This document shows positions 38,301 to 50,300 of a stretch of DNA of 64,000 nucleotides, in pieces. Origin of the DNA: Leuctra nigra (lineage: Eukaryota; Arthropoda; Insecta; Plecoptera; Leuctridae). The stretch is from positions 31,747,345 to 31,811,344 of the forward strand of contig OW203769.1 in assembly GCA_934045905.1 (NCBI GenBank), written 5' to 3'. Every line of letters begins with the position of its first letter. The first letter of the stretch is position 1. The notes beneath the pieces are model-generated. The model saw only the letters and a list, made by a program, of their open reading frames with translations. It ran no database searches and was not told where the DNA came from. The position numbers were made by a program, and so were the translations under genes.

Positions 38301-41300
38301 TGTGCATGCAGGTTGATTATAAAGACATAATTACCCGAACACTTGTAGCATCGCGAGGATAAGCGAACCTTCGTACTGTAGGAATGCGATTTGATATGCG
38401 TTTGCAAGTCTCTGCTCTACAGCCTACTCTTGGACTTGAAGCATCAAGATAGCACTGATTATAATACTTGAAATTAGTTGGCATAAATTTGAAAAAATTA
38501 CAAGATTATAGAACAAAATGTTCTTAAAATGACAATTACATTTGAAGATAACCACAGATCAGTCTGAAACTTGACAAAAACACCTAAAATGTTGGTCCCA
38601 ATTTCCATGCGAAGTTTTAAGTTGGTCAATCGGTTCAAGTTTAAATTTCAAAAATCACAGGAAAGATGGTTTTAAATTTAAACCAATGTGAGGATTTGGG
38701 TGAAACTTGGTTAGATTGGGGACAATGTTGGTTGCAATGACTTTGCAAAATTTCAAATTGATCGGACTAACTAATCGAGAAATTAAAAAAAAAATGAACC
38801 AATCACAGGATCCCGTTCAAAAACAATCCCAGAGACCGCTTAGATTACTAACCTCGATTCCTAAACTCAGTGCTGAAAGAGCGAAATACGAGGGCTGTTC
38901 AAAAAATACGCGGACTGATTTTTTTTCTCTGCAACCAGTAGGAGCTGAAAGTTGCGATAGGTGCCAAATGTGGTAGTGAACCTTACTGCACATGCGTGAT
39001 TTTTTTCAGCCTCGCCTGATACGTTGGGCGCCATCAGACACCCGTTGAACAATGTTGCCTAGCAGCCGCTCGTCGTATTTTCACTTTTTCTGTCGCGATG
39101 ACTGAACGCATTGAGCATCGTTACAGCCTTAAGCTTTGTCAAATGCTTCGTGTAAATGTTCCTAAGATAAAGCAGACTTTCGGCAAAGATGCTTTGGAGG
39201 TTACACACTTAAAAAATGGTTTAACCTAGTTTTACCGGTTTAAAAATGACTGAACTTGCGTTGACACTGAGACAGGCAGCCAACGAGACGTAAACCGCAA
39301 GGTATTCCCCAAGTGATCGTGAAAGATGATCAATTGGTGATCGAAGATCATGATTGATCATCCGAGAGACTTCAAATTGTCTTATCAAGATGTTCTACGT
39401 TGTGTTCGTAATGCAGTCGTAATGCAAGAGACCGGACCTGCGCTCGACAGGAACTGGTCACTAATTCATCACAACTCTCGGTTACATTTGTTACCCCCGG
39501 TCTAAGATTTCAAGCTAAAAACGAGGTTCGACTGGCCCGCTACTCTACAGGGATTGCTCCTTATGATTTCCGGCAGTTTCCAAGCTGATGATGTCGTGTT
39601 ACGTCATCGCACGTGAAGTGGAAATGAAAATTTAAAATTGCGACGAGCGGCTGCTAGGCAACATCGTTCAACGGGTGTCTGATGGCGCCCAACGTATCAG
39701 GCGAGGTTGAAAAAAATCACTCATGAGCAGTAAGGTTTACTACCACATTTGGCACCTATCGCAACTTAAGTAGCCACAAGACTTATCTCAATTATAAATG
39801 AGGCAAACTACTAACTCTCCTGAAAAAAGGGCAAACAAACTTAGGTAGTTACTGAACACTCAAAATATTACATACCTAATTAAATTTTTTGTATGTAGGT
39901 ACTTTGTTTTTAGTGTGTGAAATAGCAGAGTGGCTGACATGCCCTGTGGACATTGATTGCATCACAACCTTGTTTCCCAATGCCTGCTCATGATCAGTGA
40001 GTAACAGAGTGAGTGTGTGTTTCAGTGGACTTTCCGTCGTGCTGCCTGGAGAGATCGGACCGCGAAGTCTCTGCGTATTACACTCCGCGGGACTTCCAAG
40101 TCGGCAACACCATCTTCATCCTCGGCAGGCGGTACGTCTCTCACACATCAGTTACACAGTTTGGATCTTGCCTGGTTTTTACAGGCCTTTTCGGGTTTTT
40201 ATAAAATATATTTTTAATAGCAACAATTTGAAGTATTAGTTTTCAATATAAATTTAAATGATACTCTACAATAGATCTATAAGTTTTCAACATTTATTGT
40301 AGGTACAAGGCAGCATTCTTTATCAGCAGGCAACGACAACAAGACTCTCAAATTCCAAACAAATTAATTGTTTGTCAATGATTTAATTCCATGATAAGCT
40401 AAAGATAATCTACTTTAGATAATCTAGCTAGATGTGTTAATTTGACTTGAGTCTTGGTGTAGTCCAATGTACACCCTGCTGTAAGACTAGCTTCTACCCC
40501 CCGGCCTCCCTTTCCATCATTTACTTTAGTTTAGGCTCCTCCCCCTCGACCGCTAACACGGGAAAAGTTGTTTGAATGTGGGGGGGGGGGGGGTGAACCT
40601 GGAGGGATAACATTTCACCTACGACGGCCCAATGTACTTGCTCGTCAAATAGACCTTTAAAATCAAATCAAATGCATTCTAAATTATATAAATCCTCCGA
40701 AATGGTACAGACTATCCTCTTGATATGAATGAACCCCGACGAACGGTCTCGTGTAATGTGTCCACATGTAATGGGTCTCGTGTAATGTGCATCCTCTGCC
40801 GCAGGTTCCTGCTCTACGACTGCGACCCATTCACCAGGAACTACTACAAGAACGTGCAGAACATCACTCAAGGTCAGCCGATCGCGGTGTTCAAGCAGAA
40901 GCCTCCGCCGCCCGAGAAGGTACGTCTCCATCGGCATGATTCCATTGGGCTTGACTTAGAGCCGGCTGCACTCGATGGAACATCGGACACAATGTTACCG
41001 CAATACGTATCGCCATAACTTTTAAACCATCCTCCTTAGGAAAAATTGAAAAATATTTAACATCTTTAAGTTCACCATCAGGTGAACTTAAGGATGTCGA
41101 GGAAGAATGGCAAATGTTTAAACAAGAAATGGTATCAGAAGCTGAGCTAGTATGTGGAAGAGCTAGTGGTAGAAGGAAAGAAAAGGAAACTCCTTGGTGG
41201 AATGTACGGGTGAAGAAAGCTGTTGCGGAAAAGAGAAAAGCATGGCGAAAGAAGGAACTTAATAGGACGATGGAGAGTTTCAATGATTATAGGATATGTA

Positions 41301-44300
41301 AGAGCAAAGTTAGAAGGATTGTCATAGAAGAGAAGAAGAAATCTATGGAGGAGTTTGCCAAGAAACTTGAAGCAGATTTTGAGGGAAATAAGAAGATGAT
41401 ATATGGACTTGTTAAGTCAAAAAGAGACCAAAGAGAGGACCATATATGTATGAAAAGAGAGAATGGGGAAATAACAAGTAAGCAAGACGAAATCCTGGAA
41501 ATGTGGAAGGTGTATTTTAAAAATCTTTTGAATGTGCAAGCCAGCAGACCAGGTTTGAGGGTCGATATGGATACGTGTGATGGGGATGAAGAGGAGGAGA
41601 CTGAGTTGAGCGAGGTGGAAGTGTGGAGAGCCTTGGCAGAAATGAAGAACGGCAGGTCACCAGGGGTGGATGAAGTGACTACGGAGATGTTGAAATCAGC
41701 TGGGACAGTTGGCAGACAGTGGTTTTTACGCGTTATTCAGGCAGCGTGGAAACAAAGAAAGATTCCAAATGACTGGAAGAAAGGAATAATTGTTCCAGTG
41801 TTTAAGAAAGGAGACCGTAAGAAGTGTAATAATTACAGGGGTATCACACTGATGTGTCAGAGTGCTAAACTCTTTGAAAAGATCATTGAGTCGCGATTAA
41901 AATATATGTTGGATGGAAAATTAAGAGAGGAACAATACGGGTTTCGACCAGGCCGTTCAACAATTGATGCAATATTTGCTGTAAGACAGATTATGGAGAG
42001 AAGATGGGAGAATGGGCAAGAGATGTGTATGGCATTCCTGGACTTGGAGAAAGCTTATGACCGCCTTCCAAGAGAACGAGTGTGGGAATGCTTAAGGATA
42101 AAGGGAGTTGGGAATGGAATAGTGGAGAGGATTCAGAGTTTGTATCATAACAGTATGAGTTGCGTGCAGACCAACATGGGACGAACAGAATGGTTTGAAG
42201 TAAGTGAGGGACTGAGACAAGGCAGTGTTCTATCCCCAACACTATTCATCGTAATAATGGATGAGATGCTGATTAAAGTAGAAGGAGGTAATAATGAAGA
42301 GGACTCTAGAACGTTAGTGTATGCAGATGATATTATGGTTTGGGGAGACAATTATGAAATGGTGCAAAGAAAGATTGACAGGTGGAGTGAAGTTACAGAA
42401 GAGTTTGGATTGAAAATCAGCAAGGAAAAGAGTGAAACTCTTAATATGAGGAAGGCAAAGAAAAATAAGAAGAGAGAAAGGATTATGTTGAAAGGTGTGG
42501 AGTTAGAAGAAAAAAGGGAATTTAAATATCTCGGAAGTATTATCTCAGAAGACGCAAAAATTAGTAGAGAAGTGGAAGGAAGAGTCAAGAAGGCAGAGAG
42601 CTTCTACCAAACTGTGAGAAAGTTATTATGGGACGAAGATTTTCCGATGTGCTGTAAGTTAATCATCTATCAGATGTATTTCATCCCTATACTAACTTAC
42701 GGAGCAGTAACTTGGACAATCGGAGGAAAAGAAGAAACTCAAATACAATCATCAGAGATGAAATTTCTTAGAAGTATGAAGCGAGTAACAAAGTTAGATA
42801 AGATCAGAAGTACTAAGATAAGAAAGGAATTGGGAGTAGAAAGATTGTGCTTTAAGATTGGTAGAGGGCGTTTGAAATGGTTTGGGAATATCAAAAGGAT
42901 GGACATGGAGAGAATACCTCGGAAAGAGTTTGAAAAGTTGGAGCAGGGAAAGAGGCAAAGAGGGAGACCGAGAGCGAGGTGGCGTGGTTTAGTTGAAGAA
43001 GATGTCGAAGTGAGAGGCGAAAAATGGGAGATGGTGAATAAAGATGAATGGTGGTTAAATAGAGACTTGTGGCGGGCATTGGTAGATAGAGAAGAAGATG
43101 AAGTGGAAGAAGAGGAAGAGGAAGTGGAAGAAGATGAAGCTAACGCAGAAGTTGAAGAAACGTCAGGCCCGGCCAGCCGGTTTCAATAATTAGTTTAATA
43201 GGCTCTTGCATTTGTGTGGGTAGGTTTTCCTACCTCCTTTACCCATTGTATTTTGGAAAAGGATAATAAAGATTATTATTATTATCTTTAGCTAAATTTT
43301 TGTTAAAGTATTTCCATCATTATTCTAAAAGTTCAAAAAATCCTTGAAATTTTGTCACTTGTATTCACTGAACATAGACAAATGCATATCTGAACTCAAA
43401 AAACCACCTTGCGGTACTCTTTTTTGAGATATGACATCTTTATATGATGGCATTTCTCATAAGATAACATGGTAATCATGATTACTAACACACTCAAATC
43501 ATGATATAAAAAAAGTTATGCCATACAAGTCTTTTTTTATTCAATTAATTTAAAGTTGACGTATTTCTCAATCGAATCACCGTTTTAAAAATATGTGTCA
43601 CCATACTAATTACGGAGATATCTTCGTTTAAAGCCAATGGAATTATGTATTTTTGAATTACAAGCCTTACATCTGTCAACAGAGATCTTTGAAAAGGTGA
43701 GATATCAATGCGAGCCGTTTTCAAACATGGATTTGAACAACATACTTTCACGATTCTTTTAATAATAATTAACAGTATGACTTCATTTATAGAATGCAGT
43801 ATTCTTTATTCGATTCATAGAAGCAATAATCTTCTGTTTAAGCAAGTTTAATCCACAATTTTCTCGATATTTGGTTTTTGAGGGTTAGTGGTTGGATTAC
43901 ACTCAGTACATATGTCATTTGATAACAAATAGAGATCAAGGTATTCCTCGGGCACTGTATTCGCAACATTCCACAGACTATGTTGAACTTTTGGTCACTT
44001 CACATTTGGACATTCATCTCGCATCATCTTTCTTTTTAATAAAATGCCTCCTGACAACTGGAATTCCACACTTTTGACAGCAGCCATTATCTTTATATAC
44101 TTTACTAATAAACAACTGTCTCCGTGGCAACGAAAGGGCAATGTTGCAACCAACTCTCTGCAGTTTGTAAGTTGGCAATAATACAAATAATATGCTTATA
44201 AAACGGTTATGCGCTACTAAATCAAATTGTTTCACATATATGTGACCAAAAGCATGTCATCTAAACATCAATAAATTACTCTAAGGTAAAATAATGTAGT

Positions 44301-47300
44301 TGTATGTGACATAAGTTTTATACATTTTATGGTTTATTTTGAATTGTAATGTTGGCTAGCTTTTTCCAAATCACAATTTTTTTCTTTTCATTCAAAATAA
44401 ATATAAAATCCTCTAAAATTAAATTATATTTCGGTTTTAAACATTAACAAGAACTCACTGTTAAATAACAACATAAGTCCACAATATTTATATTAGAATA
44501 TAATAATGATTTGAATCAGACTCTATTGTCGACAAGTATCTCACTTGAGCTCGAATTAATAATGATGGCAAGACATTAACCATAGCATTAAAAACCGACT
44601 AATTAATACAAAATTTGGTACAATATTGGCACATATTGTCACAAATATTGTAACAAAATTGATCGGTGAATAAATTTGTATTACTGCTGGTCATGTATCA
44701 TACCAATCAAAGCTTGTTATTATTATCATTGAAAGGTGAGGTCACCTACTAGAGTGAGACAATGAGATCGCTTGTACTCACTTCTGATCTAACATTTGGT
44801 CAATCAGATGTATTGATTTAGTTGTGCCGAGTGTACCTACTACTAACTAGCCTACTACCTAGTATTGTGTTAATTATTTTTCAAATGTTTCATAATGTGA
44901 ATGGTTTGAAAGTTATAGGGATATTTAGGAAATATTGCGTGAAATGTTCACCATCGAGTGCAGCCGGCTCTGAATTAGTAGCTGGTTTTTAAAAAAGACA
45001 GTGTTTAACTGTCATGGAAGATTTTAGTAAGAGATGTGCGAATGAAAATATCCAGCCTGTACAACGTTGCTGTGACTTGTCTCGCAGGTGTGGCCGCCTC
45101 ACACCGGCATCGGCTCGGCGGTGGACTCCATTCAGAACTGCTACTCTCTGCAGCCCAAGCCGCCCAAGACGGACTTCGTGCGATATTGCTACAACGCCAA
45201 CAAGGTGAGCCCCCTGCTGTTTAACAGTCGTTGCAGCGTCGTCATGGCAGGATGTCACGAGGGAAGCTACATCAAGAAGCTCCATATACTTCCAAAACCA
45301 CTTGATATACACAGCTGATAATGCAGCCTCTTGATGTAGACTTTTCGTTAAAATGGCACTAAACTTTACTTTCAACACAAAGCACCATAGCACACTAACA
45401 AACAAACAAAGTAACAAAGGTCGTAGAGCAGCAACGTTCACATAGGGTTGCCAACTGCGGAATTGGCCAATATTGTCCGGATGCCGGAATTACCTCATTC
45501 CGGACAGCATAATGTCCGGAATTGTTGAAGATATGAAACTTACAATATAGGTACATAATTCAATATTCAATATAGTAGGCAACTAATAGTATCAAATTGA
45601 CGAAGATTGTAGTCCAGAACGCATGAAAATGGCCCAAATGAACTTTCAAAAAAACTTAATTTTTTTTTCGGGCCGCACAGGCCCGCATGGTGCCCTTCCC
45701 TCAGGTGCCTTCCCTCAGGTCCCTCAAGTGCCATGGAGCCCTTCCCTCAGTCCTTGATTTATTTTCTGAAAATCACATTTTCTTATGCATACCCTATGCA
45801 TATACCCAGAGCCAGTTGTTTGTGGTGATAAAAAATGCCAAAATTCGTTTTCAACATTCTGAAAGTGTTGAATTGGTGGTGATAATTATGTTAATTTTCG
45901 CGATTGGTGGTGAAATGGAAAAAAATGATTTTTGTAAGATTAAGTGTGAAATATGTCGCGCGAGCGACCTCTCACTAGCGAGACTCGGCGCGTGCGCATG
46001 CGCACCCCTGTTCAAGGTCATGTAGATGCGTCATTCCATGCTCAGCAGCCAATCAGCTGGCACCCCCATACACTCTTTGGCTGGCATTGACAGCTGGCTT
46101 ACGAAGAAAACAGTGTGATTCTTTCTATTTCGTGGTACTTAAGACACTGATCGAGGAAATTTTTAAAAAATATATAATTGGAATCGGGAAATGTTGCAAA
46201 ACACGTAGGTTTGGTACAAAATCGCGTGAAATCGCGAGAATTCGTCAATATCGCGTCAAAACACAAATTTCGAGAAAATTCGCGAAAAAAAAATACATAT
46301 ATTTGGAATCAGGAGTGTATGAAACGCAAAGATATGACAGAAAATTCATGTTTCTAAACATTTCGCGTTTATCGTGGAAACCATAAACAACTGGCCCTGC
46401 ATATACCCTAGCATTTTTATGCTGTTTTCCTAAAAATATCATATTTTGTGAGACCTTTTTTACCCCGAGATTTTAGAACTGCAATATCCGGAACTTGATT
46501 TTTATAAAATTGGCAACCCTACTTTCACAAAGCATGAATTTGCTTGCAATACAGAGTGATTTCCTACTAACACTTCAACTGAGCAGGCGGTGATGTATTA
46601 GAGGAGGCAATTGCAGGTGAATGTCAGAGTCTATTGTTGATCATTTTAATCAACTGTCATTCTCGAGTGACTTCATAATCACTACACATTCCTTAACATG
46701 TTAATAACGTGTGTCTTGGCTTCTGTAACCAAGTAACCAACTCTTGGAGAAGAGTAACCAAGGTCTCAAGTAACCAAGTCTAGCTTTGGAAATAAACCTG
46801 TGTGAATGTATTCAATTTCTTTTAGTGAAATTATCTTCTAGTTGCATAAAAATGGAGTGAGTTAACAAGACAATATTTGCTCAAATTCAAGCCATCACAG
46901 CTGAAGTACTTATTTTTCTATCAAAATGTTATTCCCGCAAATAAGCGATGCGTAGAGCCAGTTTTAAATGGTGATTTTATTTCTTAAAATTCGTTTTTAA
47001 AATCATCAATTTCGTTTCTTGTGTTTTTTCTGGAAGAGGGATTTCGCGATTTTGTGGTGATATTAAATTGGTTAAAAACACATTGTAATAGCATAGAGAT
47101 TCATATACTTACAGAGAGGGGCAAGTAGATAGCCAGCCTTGGTATGATGCGATGTACCACCGATGTACATTGTCAGGGTAGATCTGAGCATGCTCAGCCA
47201 CCATCTTGGAGATTATTTCAAAAATTACTTTAAAAATGGCACCCCCCTCGATTGTAATGTTGTTGGCAAGAGACTTGAATGTTACTTTGTACTAACCTTC

Positions 47301-50300
47301 AGTGCATACTTCACAGTAACAAACAACACAGAACAAATAAATGTACAGTAAAAACAAGATATAATATTGTAATAGTCTTCTGATTCAAGTTAAAAACGTG
47401 TTTCTAGTAAGTTTAAAATTTGACAGCTCAAAGTAATTTTTTCACTGCCTTCCGAATTAATTTTCCATTTCAGTGGCAGTGAATTATTAAATATCTCCAA
47501 TATGGAGAAAAAGGATCTTTCAAAATTAGTCAAGCATTAACCAGTAGTTACCCCTCTCTGTAATATATCTCTATGGTAATAGCCCCCAGAAACCATAATG
47601 TGATGAAAAACATGTATGCCACTTTGGAGGAGGGATTGGAATGGATTGGTCATGCACTATTAGCACTGAAATAGGCTTGTCTAGAATGGCGTCTTTAATG
47701 CTCTGTACTGTCTTTTCCCCAACCCACATTTTCTCTGTATAGATGATACATATTTAAAATTTCATGACGCAAAATGTATATTTTGACAAGATATTTTCTT
47801 TCCCAATCCAACAATTTTCAGTGCAGTAATTGTTCCAAAATATCCTTCTGTGTAAGTAGACTATTGATGAAAAGTTGCGACTGGTTGAGGGTGGAAGGGG
47901 GGTTGGGAAAACAGGTCGACCTTGAACAGATGGGGGCGCAAAACAAAGCAGTCTGGAGGCATCATCAACTGGTTAGACTGGTCTGGTTCACTTTGAGGGT
48001 GGGTAGCAAAGTGTCTGGCGAGGGGGAGGGGGTTGAGTGAGTAGCACATGGAAAGAAACTGGTTTCATTTGTTGTTGTGTGACCTGTTAGGGGGATAAAA
48101 GCAGTAATTTTAATAGAAAACCTTTATTTCGTGGTCATTTCGCGGAAAATGTTGAATATCGCGATCAGGGTTGGATTTCGTTTTTTTTGCGATGTAAAAA
48201 TGGTAGATTTGGGATCTATACACAATAAAATGGATTTTAGTAGAAGAAAATAGTGCAATCAGAACAATTCGCGAATTCGCGCATCACCATTTAACACTGG
48301 CTCTAGCGATACGTGATGGAGCCACTTGTGGCAAGATGGCTACTATCAGTCTACAGATTCATTTCTTTGTTTTTAGTTTTTACATTTCGTGTTTCCATAG
48401 TGCAGTGGAAGAGGAGAAACAATTGAAATTGCAATTTAGTTATAAATTTACTTTTTTAGCCATAACAAACAACTATAGCAAATATTAATATTTATGCAAA
48501 TGCGCCCTTGATAGCCGCCATTTACCTAGTACCACAATAGCCACCAGAGTGCAGTTGTGTTCCTTGTTTACACGAATTGTCACCAGAAACAAGGTGTATG
48601 TATAAGATGTATTTGCATGCCGCTAGCTATGAATGTGAACTGTGCTTGCTGGAACGTGTTTAGTACTTGCGCTACGAGGCTGTGATCGAGGCGTACAGCG
48701 CAGAGGACGAGGGTCGGAAGTTCATCTTCATGTACCACCTGGCCGACGGCACGCTGCGCATCCTCGAGCCGCCCGTCGACAACTCCGGCTTCGTCGCCGG
48801 CACGTATCTCAAGGCCATGTGCGTGGCCAAGCCCGGGGCCAATCCAGACAATCCAGAGTACTACACTCCGGAGGACTTCTACATAGGTAACCCACTCCCA
48901 GGTTCTCAAACGAGAAAGTAAAAGATAGAACCAGATAGTCGGACCATCATATTTCCACTTTCCTAAGACATCATTCAAATTCTACATACACATAGAAAAT
49001 TTAATTCTGCACCATAATGTGCCAAGAAAAAGTAGGCAAGCTGAACTAATTTCTGAGATACATATACAAAGTTGCTTTTCTATCAATTTAACATTGCAAC
49101 CATACAGGAAAAGACATGCTGCTGATATTTTCAAACGTGGGACTTTGTAGATATATCTTCGGACTATCTTAGATTAGTAAAAAATCATTTGAGAGCATGT
49201 TGTGATCGTCAGATCTGCAATCTAAAGGAGGTCTAGAATGACAAGATTGACAGTGCAAAAGGTGTCAAAGAAGGGGATACGTAGTATAGGGTTTGAAAAA
49301 TGTTTTGATTTGAAGAATATGAAATGCCGTTAAGAGTATTCACATCAGACATAGAAATTCACTATGTACCAATATGAGCTATAATTTGGGAATTGAGAAA
49401 AAACTATTAATGTTTTAAGATATTTCTTTGTAATTTAAAAATACACATGACTTCTTTGAGAATTAAGTGAAGTACAGAAGGAAGTGTCTGTGGAAATATG
49501 AATTTTCCCCGAGGGGGCACTCGCCCCCATCAGGTATGCCTGGATCCAACACTGCCCATATCAAGTGAAACGAGACGACAAGGATGTCAAGTGTAGTGTC
49601 CTGAGAGAATGTTGCCTTGTCTGCTGGCAGGTGCGGAGGTGATCGTGTTCCAACAGGTGTTCACGATCACCGACGCGGATCTGCGGGTCTACCGCTACAT
49701 GGAGGACAACCCCGACAAGTTCCCCGCCGCCGTCATCGTCAACCTGCGCAACCATTTTGCACGCAAGGGGCTCCTCGACGACGACATCAAGGCAAGTAGA
49801 TGGATTCGCACGGAGCCACTTCTGGCAAGATGGCTACTGGAAGTCACAGATTTACTTATTTGCTTTGACAGTTTGTGTTGCCAAGTGCAGTGGAAAAGGA
49901 GAACCAATTCAAATTTAAATTAGTTATCAATTAACTTTTTTAGCCATAGCAAACAACCTAATGCAAATTGCTAAAGCTAAAGCAATTTCTTTCATTCATG
50001 GCGCTGGGGTATGAACGCACAGTTCCTATAGTTTCATGTATTTTACTATGTAGAAATATTTGGGTACTCTTTTATTTATCTGATAATTAGTTGTCTTTAG
50101 GAAATAATTTGAATTCATGGAATTCAATAATTGGCTAAAGATAGGAACTTTTAGTTTTTACTGATTTTTTGAATGATTGAATCTCATTTTAATTGCATGG
50201 TGATCAATAATAATATCCTACTTGTTTAGTACCTTAATTTAGATATTAAATAGGTACCTAGGTTGTACACCAGGCTTCAAGAATTGTTTTAACCCTCCGT

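Larger units (their letters stand above)
40957..44971. mobile_element. Large inverted-repeat-bounded unit containing an RTE LINE
   Basis: TAGAGCCGGCTGCACTCGAT at the left and ATCGAGTGCAGCCGGCTCT at the right are inverted. Similarity continues inwards with gaps (ACCGCAATA / TATTGCGT). The TAGAGCC start resembles the TIR of the hAT-like family at 46953 and 59795. No clean target duplication was found. The span includes an RTE LINE and a mariner-type miniature element, so it is either an old transposon swollen by insertions or two solo ends. Confidence 0.5.

Noticed and set aside
49561..49907. Minus-strand frames opposite EFHC exon 11
   Set aside because: GC-rich shadow frames of a verified DM10-3 exon.
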